64,000 bases of DNA from Mesorhizobium sp. M1B.F.Ca.ET.045.04.1.1 (GCF_003952465.1 NZ_CP034448.1:5433001-5497000), one strand, 5' to 3'; positions 25,806-35,006 are shown, counted from the first letter of the stretch. A program made the numbers and translations. Notes: a model not told the origin generated them from the sequence alone.

Positions 25806-26447
25806 TTACTTGCCAGCGTCGGACCCCGGCCGGCGCACGGCCTTGATCTTGCCGCTGCTGCCGCCACCGCAGAAGAAGCAGCCGCCACCATCGGATTCCA
25901 GTCCCGACACGCCAGAGGGCATCGCCACCTCCTGCAGCACGTCGCCCGTTTCGGGATCGATGCGCAGCAGATCACCCTCCTCGCCTTCCCAGGTGGCATG
26001 CCAGAGCTCGCCATCGACCCAAGTGACACCAGTGACGACGCGTTTCGACTCGATGGTGCGGATCACCTTGCCGGTTTCAGGATCGATCTGGTGGATCTTG
26101 TGCGCCCTGTATTCGCCGATCCAGAGCGAACCTTCGGCCCAGGCCATGCCTGAATCGCCGCCATTGCCCGGGGCGGGAATGGTGGCGACGACCTTACCGG
26201 TCTTCGGGTCGACCTTGTGGATGCGGTCCTCGGCAATCTGGTAGAGGTGCTCGCCGTCGAAGGCAGTCCCGGCATGCGAGGCGACGTCGATCGATCGCAC
26301 GATCGCGCCGCTCTCCGGGTCAAGCGCCTTCAGCTTGTCGCCGGTAGCGAACCAGACATTCTTGCCGTCATAGGTGACGCCATTGACGCGCTCGGCGTCT
26401 GGAAAGGGGCCATATTCGCGCAGGATCTCGGCAGCGGTTCGTTTCAT
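25806..26447 (-). CDS. beta-propeller protein (SMP-30/glutamine cyclotransferase-like)
   Basis: A 213-residue protein made of repeated propeller-like strands: NGVTYDGKNVWFATGDKLKA, IHKVDPKTGKVVATIPAPGN, LWIGEYRAHKIHQIDPETGK and LLRIDPETGDVLQEV. It has no signal peptide. The end has an unusual cysteine/glycine-rich stretch, GGGCFFCGGGSSGKIKAVRR. The ATG at 26447 has GGAGAT 6 bp upstream; a longer frame begins at 26468. It follows the HTH gene at 26479 with a short gap, so the two may form an operon. The exact function is unknown; it could be a small-molecule hydrolase or a binding scaffold. Confidence 0.7.
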   Translation of the reverse strand: MKRTAAEILREYGPFPDAERVNGVTYDGKNVWFATGDKLKALDPESGAIVRSIDVASHAGTAFDGEHLYQIAEDRIHKVDPKTGKVVATIPAPGNGGDSGMAWAEGSLWIGEYRAHKIHQIDPETGKVIRTIESKRVVTGVTWVDGELWHATWEGEEGDLLRIDPETGDVLQEVAMPSGVSGLESDGGGCFFCGGGSSGKIKAVRRPGSDAGK

Positions 26448-26478
26448 TTTCGATCTCCATTTGAACAATGGCCGCAGA

Positions 26479-27699
26479 CTAGTCGCTCGGCAGCGGACCC
26501 GGGAGTAACAAGACAGTCGGGAATCCGGTCATCGGCGGCGTCATCCAGCGGCGCGCCCTGCCGCGGCCGACTGCCTGGACCTTATTTGCCGTCGAAAGCT
26601 CTTCGAGCGCCCGCTGCACGGTGCGCGCGCTGGCGCCGAGCGCGATCGCAAGCGCCGAGCTCGACCACGACTCGCCGTCGGCCAGGAAAGCGAGCACCGC
26701 CCCATGCTCCTCCTCGACAGGCGGCGCCAGCACCACGACCTCGGCGGCATTCAGCGGCAAAAGCGCGAAGCCGGCGACCGTCGCGTTGATCTCAGCGAGG
26801 GCGCCAAGTTCGGCACGCAGCCGTCCCATCTCGACCCTGAGCCGCGCACGGTGCGATTCATCGGCATGCCTGGCCCGGAAGGCGCGCCTCAGCAGCACCT
26901 CGCGCGACGCATCGGCCGGCCAGGCCTCGGCGAGCGCGCGCGCCAGCGCGAACAGCACCGGCCGGGTCGCCAGCGAAACGATCGTATCGGCCTGCCGCAC
27001 GACATTGCGGCAGGCATCGATGACGAGCGTGCCGGATTCGAGCAGCGCCTCGACCTCGTCGAGTTGGAGCGGCGTCTCCAAACCCTTCGATACGAGCCGC
27101 GCGACCGGCACGTTCAAAACCAGCGAAGCGGTTTCGACTTCCGCCCTCAGCGCCGGGATGTTGGCTTCGTAGGCCGCGAGCGCCGCCCGGCCGAGCGCGG
27201 CCCGCGCGGCCTTCGTCCTCAGGCGTCGAACCGCAATGCCCGCGGCGGCGAGCTCATGCGCGACGCGCGCGACCGGCGGCAGCGGTGCCGGATCGAAGCC
27301 GGCAAGCAGGCGCTCGGCCTCGTCGAGGCGACCGATCAGGATCAGGCGTCGCGCTTCGAGGCTGCCGGCATAGGCCGCGTTGACCCGGTCGCCATGTCCT
27401 TGAAGCGTCGTTCTTGCGGCTCGCAAAGCCTTCTCCGACCAGCCGAGATCGCGTGAGACCAGCGCGATCTCGGTTTCGGCGACGACGCAGCGGGCGCGCG
27501 CCACCGCTTCCTTCGGGCTGAAGGCGCGGGCGGCGCTCTTCAGCAGCGCCTTGGCCTTGGCGAAGTCGCCGAGCTGTGCCATGGCGATGCCGCGCAGCGC
27601 CAGCGCCGGCGCGTCATCACGCAGCGCGACGCGCTTCAAGGCTCCGAGCGGGTCGCCCGATGCCAACGCCCGGCCGGCGGCATTGATCAGCGAGTCCAT
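26479..27699 (-). CDS. helix-turn-helix protein with helical repeat N-terminus
   Basis: A 406-residue protein, very rich in alanine, leucine and arginine. The first ~330 residues form helical repeats with TPR-like spacing (RGIAMAQLGDFAKAKALLKS). Near the C-terminus is a likely winged helix-turn-helix (SSSALAIALGASARTVQRAL, EELSTANKVQAVGRGRARRW). I recognise the general type, often annotated as an HTH domain protein in rhizobia, but no function is known. It is divergent from the DUF899 gene at 27848 and co-oriented with the propeller gene. Confidence 0.7.
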   Translation of the reverse strand: MDSLINAAGRALASGDPLGALKRVALRDDAPALALRGIAMAQLGDFAKAKALLKSAARAFSPKEAVARARCVVAETEIALVSRDLGWSEKALRAARTTLQGHGDRVNAAYAGSLEARRLILIGRLDEAERLLAGFDPAPLPPVARVAHELAAAGIAVRRLRTKAARAALGRAALAAYEANIPALRAEVETASLVLNVPVARLVSKGLETPLQLDEVEALLESGTLVIDACRNVVRQADTIVSLATRPVLFALARALAEAWPADASREVLLRRAFRARHADESHRARLRVEMGRLRAELGALAEINATVAGFALLPLNAAEVVVLAPPVEEEHGAVLAFLADGESWSSSALAIALGASARTVQRALEELSTANKVQAVGRGRARRWMTPPMTGFPTVLLLPGPLPSD

Positions 27700-27847
27700 G
27701 CAATGCCCGCCTCAATGTCCGCTTCTGGGCCCGCTTCTAGGCCCGCCGGATCAAATCGCGTCACACTTGTAACTCTCACCATCGCGCCGTCCGGCCCTAT
27801 GTCTGTCCGCGTCACCCTCAACCAACCGAGAGAATGGGACAAGAGCA

Positions 27848-28597
27848 ATGACCCAGCAAATGCACACACCACCGGTCGTTTCGCCAGAAGCCTGGGAAGG
27901 CGCGTATGATGAGATGCTCGTGAAGGAAAAAGCCCTCACCCGCGCTCGTGACGCTTTAGCCGCCGAACGCCGCCGCATGCCGTGGATGCTTGTCGAGAAG
28001 GACTATGTGTTCGAAGGCCCGAACGGCAAGGCGAGCCTGCTCGACCTGTTCGAAGGCCGCCGGCAGCTGATCATCTACCGCGCCTTCTTCGAGCCCGGCG
28101 TCTATGGCTGGCCGGAGCACGCCTGCCGCGGCTGCTCGCTCGGCGCCGACCAGGTCGGCAACCTCGCCCATCTCAACGCCCGCGACACCACACTCGCCTA
28201 CGCCTCGCGCGCGCCGCAGGCCGACATCCAGCGGCTGAAGCAGCGGATGGACTGGAAGATGCCCTGGTACACCATCACCGACAGCTGGGATAAGGATTTC
28301 GGCGTCGACGAATGGCACGGCCACAACGTCTTCATCCACGACGGCGACCGCATCTTCCGCACCTATTTCGTCAACAACCGCGGCGACGAGGCGTTTGGCA
28401 CCGTGTGGAGCTATCTCGATGTCACGCCGCTCGGCCGCCAGGAGGTATGGGAGGATTCGCCCAAGGGCTATCCGCAGACCCAGACCTACAAGTGGTGGAA
28501 CTGGCACGACAATTACGAAGAGGGTGCCGCCCCCGACCAGAGATGGGTCGAGGTTTCGGACGCCGGCGAAGCGGCGTTCCGCAACAAGGACGCCTGA
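27848..28597 (+). CDS. DUF899 family thioredoxin-like protein
   Basis: A 249-residue protein of the DUF899 family: VVSPEAWEGAYDEMLVKEKA, RRRMPWMLVEKDYVFEGPNG, LIIYRAFFEPGV and a CRGC motif within EHACRGCSLGADQVGNLAHL, then WHGHNVFIHDGDRIFRTYFV. The fold is thioredoxin-like, with the two cysteines in the usual loop region. The cellular role of the family is unclear. A strong 12-bp hairpin terminator follows the stop, so it is probably monocistronic. The upstream 150 bp is shared with the divergent HTH gene. Confidence 0.82.
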   Translation: MTQQMHTPPVVSPEAWEGAYDEMLVKEKALTRARDALAAERRRMPWMLVEKDYVFEGPNGKASLLDLFEGRRQLIIYRAFFEPGVYGWPEHACRGCSLGADQVGNLAHLNARDTTLAYASRAPQADIQRLKQRMDWKMPWYTITDSWDKDFGVDEWHGHNVFIHDGDRIFRTYFVNNRGDEAFGTVWSYLDVTPLGRQEVWEDSPKGYPQTQTYKWWNWHDNYEEGAAPDQRWVEVSDAGEAAFRNKDA

Positions 28598-28608
28598 GCG
28601 CGAAGCGA

Positions 28609-28646
28609 CTCCGGCGGCGCCAACCGCGCCGCCGGAGCCGATTTTT
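28609..28646 (+). terminator. Rho-independent terminator after DUF899 gene
   Basis: A perfect 12-bp stem (CTCCGGCGGCGC at 28609-28620 with GCGCCGCCGGAG at 28626-28637) and a 5-nt loop are followed by CCGA and five T residues at 28642-28646. The position, 11 bp after the stop at 28597, fits an intrinsic terminator. Confidence 0.8.
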
Positions 28647-28688
28647 CCACGAGCCTTGAAAGCCCGCCCAGTTGGAATGGTGGATGAG

Positions 28689-28961
28689 ATGAGCACCGAA
28701 AACCCGGACCTTGCCATCGAAGCGGCGGACTCCCCTCGCCCCTCCGGCCCGAGCGGCTTCGGCCTCGCCGACTGGCTCTGCCTCGCGGCGGCGCCGACCT
28801 TCGCGGTCATGGCGTTGCTCACCGCTGCCTATGGCGGCCAGGACATGATGTGCATGTCCGGGCCCGGAGCCTCCATGCTCAGCGGCATGGTGCCGATGTA
28901 TCTGCTGATGGCCGCGTTCCACCTGGCGCCGTGGTTGCGGCTGGCGGCGAGGCGGGCGTGA
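28689..28961 (+). CDS. small two-helix membrane protein
   Basis: A 90-residue protein starting MSTENPDLAIEAADSPRPSG. It has a soluble N-terminus and two hydrophobic segments: GLADWLCLAAAPTFAVMALL and the SMLSGMVPMYLLMAAFHLAP region, separated by a loop with MMCMSGPG. An upstream in-frame ATG at 28677 (MVDEM) is an alternative start. The stop overlaps a GTG that opens a second tiny membrane ORF (28958-29071), suggesting a coupled pair. The family is not recognised beyond a general resemblance to small hypothetical rhizobial membrane proteins. Confidence 0.6.
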   Translation: MSTENPDLAIEAADSPRPSGPSGFGLADWLCLAAAPTFAVMALLTAAYGGQDMMCMSGPGASMLSGMVPMYLLMAAFHLAPWLRLAARRA

Positions 28962-29071
28962 GATTTGTCTACGAGCCCCCGTTCGCCGCCGCGCTGGGAT
29001 ATTTCGTGCTAGCCGCATTGGTGACGACCGGCTTCGGTTTCTTCGAAAGGCGGCTAGCGCCGCGGTATTGA
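28958..29071 (+). CDS. tiny single-pass membrane ORF coupled to preceding gene
   Basis: A 37-residue frame starting with GTG at 28958, overlapping the preceding stop (GTGA). It encodes VRFVYEPPFAAALGYFVLAA followed by LVTTGFGFFERRLAPRY: one transmembrane helix and a basic C-terminal end, a normal topology for a real small protein. Evidence is limited to the overlap and hydrophobic pattern. Confidence 0.45.
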   Translation: MRFVYEPPFAAALGYFVLAALVTTGFGFFERRLAPRY

Positions 29072-29386
29072 GCATCGCCGGTCCGGCATCGCCTGTTTCG
29101 GCTTTGGATCAAGAACTGACGTCGCAGCGGTTCAATCCAGATGTCCGCTTTCGGGCGAAGCGCACCTTCACCCTGCGTCCGACATGAAGGCGCATGGCCG
29201 CCCCCACTGCCTTGGGGCCGGAATCAGAAGCGGTTGAGCAGGTCACGAGGAATATCCTACGAAATCCTCTGCACGACAGGCGGCCGGAGCCATGCGCTCG
29301 ATCGAATGACCAGCCACTTGACGCGACTGCAAACGGGGGCATGCTCGGCGGGCGTGGCCTGCTTCCCGACCCGACGGAGTCACATC
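29072..29386. other. intergenic region upstream of the M50 protease
   Basis: About 315 bp without a convincing gene. The protease frame is open here, but the encoded sequence is proline- and arginine-rich, without conserved features. A GACGGAG ribosome site directly before ATG 29387 supports that later start. No clear hairpin or promoter motif was identified. Confidence 0.5.
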
Positions 29387-30466
29387 ATGCAGTGGTCCTA
29401 CCCGATCCTCCGTGTCGGCGGCACCGAGATCCGCATCCACCTGACTTTCCTGCTACTGCTCGCCTGGATAGGCATCGCCTATTTCCAGGAGGGTGGAACC
29501 TCGGCTGCGATCAAGGGGGTCGGCTTCATCGGCGCAGTGTTCGCCTGCGTGGTATTGCATGAGCTCGGCCACGCCGCTGCCGCTAGTCGCTACGGCATCC
29601 GAACTCCCAAGATCACGCTCTTGCCGATCGGCGGCGTCGCGGAGCTGGAACGCCTACCCGAGAAGCCGTCGGAAGAGATCGTCGTGGCGCTCGCCGGCCC
29701 GCTGGTCAATGTCGTCATTGCCTTTCTCCTCGTCGCGCTCGGGACCACCGTCGGTCTCGACGCGCTGACGTCGATGGATAACCCGCATGTCGCGTTCGTG
29801 GCTCGCCTCGCCGCCGTCAACATCTGGCTGGTCCTGTTCAACCTCATTCCGGCCTTTCCGATGGATGGCGGGCGCGTGCTGCGCGCCTTGCTCGCCACGC
29901 GCTACAACCGCGTGCGCGCGACGGAGATTGCAGGGACTGTTGGCCAGTTCGCCGCCTTCGCCTTCGGCTTCATCGGTCTCGTCGCCGGCAACGTGCTGCT
30001 CATATTCGTTGCGATCTTCGTCTACCTCGCTGCCACTGCGGAAACCCAGGCGATGGGGCTCGAGGCAGCGGCGCGTGCCGTTAACGTCCGTGACGTCATG
30101 ATCAGCCGGTTCGAAAGCCTGCCGGCGACCGCGACTCTCGACGAGGCGGCACAGGCCCTGTTGCGCACGACGCAACACGAGTTCCCGATCGTCGACGGTG
30201 ACGGCAAGCTGCGCGGCGTGCTGACGCGTGACGGGCTCGTCGCCGGCCTGCAGCAGCGCGGCGGTCAGACCCCTGTGATCGAGGCAATGGCCGCAAATAT
30301 CCCGGTGGTGCACGACTATGAGAAGCTCATCAAGGCGCTCGAACCCCTGAAGAAGGGAGCTGCACCTGCCGTCGGCGTGGTGGATGCCAAGGGCCGTTTG
30401 GTCGGCTACATCATCATCGAAAACATCGGCGAGCTCATGCTGCTGCGCAGCGCCGTCGCAAGCTGA
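29387..30466 (+). CDS. site-2 protease family (M50) metalloprotease with CBS domains
   Basis: A 359-residue membrane protease. The zinc-binding HExxH is in VVLHELGHAAAASRYG (residues ~54-58), and the third ligand motif is NLIPAFPMDGGRVLRALLAT. Membrane segments flank both. The C-terminal ~120 residues carry two CBS-like modules (VRDVMISRFESLPATATLDE, FPIVDGDGKLRGVLTRDGLV). This layout belongs to the bacterial S2P group with cytoplasmic CBS domains, which are thought to sense nucleotides and control intramembrane proteolysis. The ATG at 29387 starts just before the first helix. No obvious substrate or anti-sigma gene is adjacent. Confidence 0.9.
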   Translation: MQWSYPILRVGGTEIRIHLTFLLLLAWIGIAYFQEGGTSAAIKGVGFIGAVFACVVLHELGHAAAASRYGIRTPKITLLPIGGVAELERLPEKPSEEIVVALAGPLVNVVIAFLLVALGTTVGLDALTSMDNPHVAFVARLAAVNIWLVLFNLIPAFPMDGGRVLRALLATRYNRVRATEIAGTVGQFAAFAFGFIGLVAGNVLLIFVAIFVYLAATAETQAMGLEAAARAVNVRDVMISRFESLPATATLDEAAQALLRTTQHEFPIVDGDGKLRGVLTRDGLVAGLQQRGGQTPVIEAMAANIPVVHDYEKLIKALEPLKKGAAPAVGVVDAKGRLVGYIIIENIGELMLLRSAVAS

Positions 30467-31463
30467 CAGATCTCGGCCGGGCCGCGGTGTGTGGATATAC
30501 GGCTAGCGCATGAGATTGCACATGCGCTGGCTTCCGCAGGGGCGGCTCGACGCTGGATATTCTCTCGCGAGATGGCGCGGGCTGAAGGTCCCGCGAGTTT
30601 TGGGCTTTTGCGGGCAAGGCTGATTGACGCCGCCTTCTCGGTCTTGCGGCGTTTGAACTAAGGACCGCGTAGTTTTGCCCTGGTACCGTCTCGCGGCCTG
30701 TCGACCTTCAGCCATTTCCACACTGCCTTTTGTGCGAATTTCGAAGCACAAAGGGCGAACATGGAGTAGCGGCTTATGTGTTTTCGCCGTCAACGGCTCT
30801 GGCTCGGTTCTGCAACTCCGATCGCCCGAGACCCTTAAGGTCCCTGATCATAGCGCGGATCGCGGCATTCGCTACGTCCAGCGCCGGTTTGTCGACTCCG
30901 TGCCTCTACGCCGTTCCGGGAGTTCGCGTGCTCCTTTCGTCCAGAGACACTGATCCGCAGGCCGGACGTTACCCCGGCGGCTATCCATTCTGGCCAGCCG
31001 GCGCGCGTCGCCGGGCGATCGTTGGCGTGGCCTAGAGCGGCTTCACCAGGAGCGGAACGCCCCTCTGCGGACCGGATGCATGTAGCGATGAAACACCCAG
31101 CGACAACCAGTTCCGTTCGCCGCCGCCCGTTTTTGAACTTGCTCGCGATGCCGGCAGGTAGGATTGCGGCGCCGAAGGTCCTGTGATGGCGCAACCATGA
31201 CCTACAGTGTTGTCGCAGACGATGTTCGCTTTTCGGGCGGCGGCAAAGCCTATCTCGACTACCGAGATGGGCGCGAAGCGGGCGTGCAGCGCGCCCAGGA
31301 AATCCGCGAGTATCAGAAGCTGTTCAACAATGTCAGCTCCACTGCCCAGAACGGACATACCGCACCTACTTTCTCGCTCCGGACCGAACCCGCTGCGTGC
31401 CTATCGTGCGCGCCTTGACCTACCGCATTGCCTTCCGCGCCCGCCCGCACAATAGTCGGGCCG
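30467..31463. other. 1-kb region without recognised gene
   Basis: Short open frames exist on both strands (for example 31200-31418 plus, and 31032-31358 minus) but none shows a family motif, good ribosome site or coherent hydrophobicity. Composition is mixed and parts look like decayed coding DNA. It contains the promoter of the cardiolipin synthase operon at its right end. I cannot assign relics here. Confidence 0.45.
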
Positions 31464-32924
31464 ATGTTGCAGACGATTGCGAGTCACTGGTCTACGCTTA
31501 TTCTCGCCCTCTCCCTGGCGATGGCGGCGGTCGGCATCGTCCACGCCATCATGACGAAGGAGGACGTGCGCGCCGCCACCGGCTGGGTCGGCGTGATGCT
31601 CTTGTCGCCCTTCCTCGGCGCGATCATCTACGCCATCGCCGGCATCAACCGTATCCGCCGCGCGACGATCAGCGCCATGCGGCCGGTCACCGGCGAGGCC
31701 GCCGAGGCAAGGCACGACCGCGACGTGGCCATGGAGGCGTTGATCAGCGCCCAATACGGCCAGCGTTTCATCGGGCTCAAGACGCTGGGCGACAGGGTGG
31801 CGCGACGCCAGCTCAGCTCCGGAAACACGATCGCCGCGCTTGAAACCGGCGACGAAGCGTATGCTGCGATGTGCCGGGCGATCGACGGCGCGCAAAAAAG
31901 CGTGCTTCTCGAGACCTATATCTTCGACAACGACGCGGTCGGACAGATGTTCGTCCAATCGCTCTCCGGAGCGGTCAAACGCGGCGTCACCGTGCGCGTG
32001 CTAATCGACGCCGTCGGCGTGCGCTATTCGGTGCCCAGCGTTCTCCACCAGCTGAAGGAAGCCAACGTCGCCGTCGATCTCTTCAACGGCAAAATCGTCA
32101 TGGGGTTGAGACTTCCCTATGCCAATCTCAGAACCCACAGGAAGATCCTGGTCGTCGACGGCACGGTGGCGTTCACGGGAGGCATGAACATCCGCAAGGG
32201 ATTCTCGGCCGAATTCGCCGGCTCCGACAGTTCCAGGGATACGCATTTCGAGGTTACCGGACCGGTGGTGGCCGACCTGTTCTCGGTCGCCGCCGAGGAC
32301 TGGCGCTTCGCCGGCAACGAAGCGCTGAAGGACGATGTCTGGCAAGTCGAACGAACCGCGCCGCCGCCCGGCCAGCCGATGCTGGTCAGAGCCGTGGCGA
32401 CGGGGCCGGATGCCTCGAACGAAACCAACCACAAGCTCATGATGGGGGCGTTTTCGGTCGCCCGCAAAACGATCCGCATCATGTCGCCCTATTTCCTGCC
32501 GGACCGCGAGCTGATCAGCGCGCTGACCACGGCCGGCCGGCGCGGCGTCGAGATCGACATCGTCGTGCCGGCGGTGAACAACCTTTTCCTTGTCGACCAC
32601 GCCATGACGGCGCAGTTCGACCAGGTGCTGAAGCACTATTGCCGCGTCTGGCGCCACGAAGGCCCGTTCGACCATTCCAAGCTGATGGCCATCGACGGCG
32701 TCTGGGCCTATGTCGGCTCGTCAAACCTCGATGCCCGCTCGCTGAGGCTGAATTTCGAGATCGACATGGAGATCCTGGATGCCGACTTCGCCACCGAGAT
32801 CGAGGCCCGTATCGGCGCAGCGATCGCTTCCGCGCAACCGGTGACGCTGCAGACGCTGAAGGCCCGCCCGTTTGCCATTCGTGTCTTCGACCGATTGCTG
32901 TGGTTGGGATCGCCCTATCTATAG
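31464..32924 (+). CDS. cls: cardiolipin synthase (phospholipase D family)
   Basis: A 486-residue protein. Two N-terminal membrane helices (LILALSLAMAAVGIVHAIMT, GVMLLSPFLGAIIYAIAGIN) precede a pair of HKD catalytic motifs: HRKILVVDG (H-x-K-x4-D) in the first half and HSKLMAIDGVWAYVGSSNLD in the second. The enzyme joins two phosphatidylglycerol molecules, or a PG and another lipid, into cardiolipin at the inner membrane. The ATG at 31464 opens the first helix. The EEP-family gene starts 24 bp downstream and is co-transcribed, a pairing often seen in rhizobia. Confidence 0.9.
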   Translation: MLQTIASHWSTLILALSLAMAAVGIVHAIMTKEDVRAATGWVGVMLLSPFLGAIIYAIAGINRIRRATISAMRPVTGEAAEARHDRDVAMEALISAQYGQRFIGLKTLGDRVARRQLSSGNTIAALETGDEAYAAMCRAIDGAQKSVLLETYIFDNDAVGQMFVQSLSGAVKRGVTVRVLIDAVGVRYSVPSVLHQLKEANVAVDLFNGKIVMGLRLPYANLRTHRKILVVDGTVAFTGGMNIRKGFSAEFAGSDSSRDTHFEVTGPVVADLFSVAAEDWRFAGNEALKDDVWQVERTAPPPGQPMLVRAVATGPDASNETNHKLMMGAFSVARKTIRIMSPYFLPDRELISALTTAGRRGVEIDIVVPAVNNLFLVDHAMTAQFDQVLKHYCRVWRHEGPFDHSKLMAIDGVWAYVGSSNLDARSLRLNFEIDMEILDADFATEIEARIGAAIASAQPVTLQTLKARPFAIRVFDRLLWLGSPYL

Positions 32925-32948
32925 ACGAGGAAGACGAGCAGCAGGCAT

Positions 32949-33749
32949 ATGGGCAGAAACGGACGCAGCCTTCCGGAGACCGTGCTCCTGTCGATCCGCG
33001 GCAGAAAAGCACGCAAGGCGATGTCGACGCCGCGCAAGCGGACTGAAGGCGCCGAGATGGTGGTCGCCTCCTACAACGTCCACAAATGCATCGGCGTCGA
33101 CCGCAAATTCGACCCCGAACGGACCGCGCGCGTCATCCGCGAAATCAGCCCCGACGTGATCGCCCTGCAGGAGGCCGACAACCGCTTCGGCGACCGCGCC
33201 GGGCTGCTCGACCTCAACCGCCTCGAAATCGAAACCGGTCTGGTGCCGGTACCGATCACCGGAAACGGGAAGGCACATGGCTGGCGCGGCAACGTGCTTC
33301 TGTTCAAACGCGGCACCGTGCGCGACGTCCACCAGATCAGACTACCGGGCCTGGAGCCGCGCGGGGCGCTGGTCGCCGAAATCGATCTCGACGAGCACCG
33401 GACGCTGCGCGTGATCGCGGCCCATCTCGGCCTGTTGCGCCGCTCACGCTCCGAACAGGCCCGCGTCGTGCTCGATATCATGAGCAGCGTGGACGAAAGG
33501 CCGACGCTTCTGCTCGGCGATCTCAATGAATGGCGCCTCGGCAACCGCTCGGCGCTCAACACGTTGCACACAACCTTCGGCCCCTCGCCGCCGGCGGTGC
33601 CCACCTTTCCGTCGGGCCTGCCGATGCTGGCGCTCGACCGTATCATGGGCAACCGGCACGGCATGGTCTCAGCCGTGGAAGCGCATGACACGCCCCTCTC
33701 GCGGGTCGCCTCCGATCATTTGCCGCTGACCGCGTTCGTGCATCTGTAG
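32949..33749 (+). CDS. endonuclease/exonuclease/phosphatase (EEP) family protein
   Basis: A 266-residue protein of the EEP fold: VVASYNVHKCIGVDRKFDPE at the first metal-binding strand, DVIALQEADNRFG with the catalytic glutamate, LLLGDLNEWRLG (the G-D-x-N motif), and ASDHLPLTAFVHL with the closing Asp-His pair. All core residues are present. Members include DNA nucleases and phosphoesterases acting on lipids. Its place directly after cardiolipin synthase suggests a phospholipid-related phosphodiesterase, though this is context only. Confidence 0.85.
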   Translation: MGRNGRSLPETVLLSIRGRKARKAMSTPRKRTEGAEMVVASYNVHKCIGVDRKFDPERTARVIREISPDVIALQEADNRFGDRAGLLDLNRLEIETGLVPVPITGNGKAHGWRGNVLLFKRGTVRDVHQIRLPGLEPRGALVAEIDLDEHRTLRVIAAHLGLLRRSRSEQARVVLDIMSSVDERPTLLLGDLNEWRLGNRSALNTLHTTFGPSPPAVPTFPSGLPMLALDRIMGNRHGMVSAVEAHDTPLSRVASDHLPLTAFVHL

Positions 33750-33811
33750 CAAGGTAGAGGCGCAAACTGCGGCTCTCATCGAGTAAGACCCAGACGGGTC
33801 CGGCAACCCAT

Positions 33812-34243
33812 CTACTCTCCGACTATGGACGCTGGCGGGCGGGCTGAGGTTATCGGATCGGCATGACGAAGGACGATCCTCCACGCGCCTTCTTCCCGCC
33901 GGAATATGGTGGTGACCCGAAGCGCAATCGGCACCAGTTTGTCGCCACCACCGACTTTGGATCGGAACCGCTCGATCTCGATGGTGTATCCCAAGTCCGC
34001 CGTCGCGTACTCGGAGATGCGCTCAAAGCCGGTGGCCTCGCCGTCCCGGTAATTGGTGGCAGCCCGTTCCATGGTCGCGGCGGCCTTTTCCCACCCCTTC
34101 GCCGGCGGCCCGAACGGATTAGCGATAATGACGTCATCCCGTCGCGAATAGAGAGCTTTCAGAGGTTCAGGATCGCCCTTCACAAAGGCATCTAAAGCGA
34201 GATGATCCTGCTCGATAAATTTCTCAAGGTCAGAGGCTAACAT
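33812..34243 (-). CDS. DUF4440/SnoaL-like (NTF2 fold) protein
   Basis: A 143-residue protein with the NTF2-like pattern: FIEQDHLALDAFVKGDPEPL, LYSRRDDVIIANPFGPPAKG, then VTTIFRREEGAWRIVLRHAD at the end. It fits the DUF4440/SnoaL-like family, small alpha+beta proteins that bind or isomerise small ligands. It has no signal peptide. It is convergent with the EEP gene. The function is unknown. Confidence 0.8.
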   Translation of the reverse strand: MLASDLEKFIEQDHLALDAFVKGDPEPLKALYSRRDDVIIANPFGPPAKGWEKAAATMERAATNYRDGEATGFERISEYATADLGYTIEIERFRSKVGGGDKLVPIALRVTTIFRREEGAWRIVLRHADPITSARPPASIVGE

Positions 34244-34348
34244 CTTAGCGCCCTCAGATGATCGGAAAGAGAACTTTATTCGAAAAGTCGACCCCCCGCT
34301 CGCGCTATCTCACGTCCTGGCGCTTCTGCCCGTCAATGAGTTCACGTC

Positions 34349-34390
34349 TAGAGCGGGATGCATACGTAATGAAGGTAGCATCCCGCTCTA
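34349..34390. repeat. palindromic repeat, 13-bp arms
   Basis: Perfect inverted arms TAGAGCGGGATGC (34349-34361) and GCATCCCGCTCTA (34378-34390) flank a 16-bp spacer. It is typical of dispersed REP-like elements in rhizobial intergenic DNA and lies between the DUF4440 and cupin genes, 17 bp from a second such element. Confidence 0.7.
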
Positions 34391-34406
34391 TCTGTTTGCT
34401 TTAGCG

Positions 34407-34449
34407 GCATTTTCTGCGACGCCAAGTGATCGACTTGGCTGCAAAATGC
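34407..34449. repeat. imperfect palindromic repeat
   Basis: GCATTTTCTGCGACGCCAAGT at the left and ACTTGGCTGCAAAATGC at the right form an imperfect hairpin ending just before the cupin stop codon. It could serve as an mRNA 3' hairpin for the cupin gene; no T-run is seen. It is another dispersed-type element. Confidence 0.55.
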
Positions 34450-34450
34450 T

Positions 34451-34975
34451 CTAAGCGCCGGCCGCTGCATGGCTGGCCGTAGGTGCCATCGGCGGCCCGA
34501 CGATTTCGGCCCCATAGCGGGCGCTCACACGCTTCAAGGCCTCGATGTCGGGCGGCGTCGCCGGCGGTAATCCTTCCGCCTCGGCCGGCCGTCCGCCGTC
34601 GATGAAAACCCCTTCACCACCGCCAGGCGTCAGCAGCGTCAGCATCCGCACAGGCTTGTCGCCTTCGACCACGAATGTGTGGGGAACGTTTCTCGGCAGG
34701 AACACGAATGAGCCCGCGGTCGCCCGGAAGGTGCGATCGCCGCATTTCATCGTCAATTCCCCCTCCAGCACGTAGAAGGACTCGTCCTCACAGCGATGGA
34801 TATGCAGCGGCGGCGAGAAACCCGGCGCGATGAGCGATTCCAGCAGGCCGAAGCCGCCTCCGGTACTGGCCTCGGTGGCCTTTACCGTCATGCGGTTCCT
34901 CAGAAACCAGATTGCTTCTCCCTCGCCCGGCCCCAGGAAACTGGCTTCGGCGGCGGTTTGGTTGGAGATTGTCAT
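34451..34975 (-). CDS. cupin domain protein
   Basis: A 174-residue single-domain cupin. Motif 1 is PPLHIHRCEDESFYVLEGEL (H-x-H-x4-E) and motif 2 is GSFVFLPRNVPHTFVV with the final metal-binding histidine. The set of metal ligands is complete, so a mono- or bicupin dioxygenase or isomerase activity is possible. The ATG at 34975 has AAAGGGGG upstream. It is divergent from the TetR gene with a 7+7 palindrome between them, so it is probably the TetR target. The substrate is unknown. Confidence 0.82.
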   Translation of the reverse strand: MTISNQTAAEASFLGPGEGEAIWFLRNRMTVKATEASTGGGFGLLESLIAPGFSPPLHIHRCEDESFYVLEGELTMKCGDRTFRATAGSFVFLPRNVPHTFVVEGDKPVRMLTLLTPGGGEGVFIDGGRPAEAEGLPPATPPDIEALKRVSARYGAEIVGPPMAPTASHAAAGA

Positions 34976-35006
34976 GAAAGCCCCCTTTCAAAGAGTCTGA
35001 TATCAT

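Noticed and set aside
30503..31418. Several 90-120-residue frames in the 1-kb gap before the cardiolipin synthase
   Set aside because: No recognisable motifs, no ribosome sites, and overlapping frames on both strands; insufficient support for a gene.
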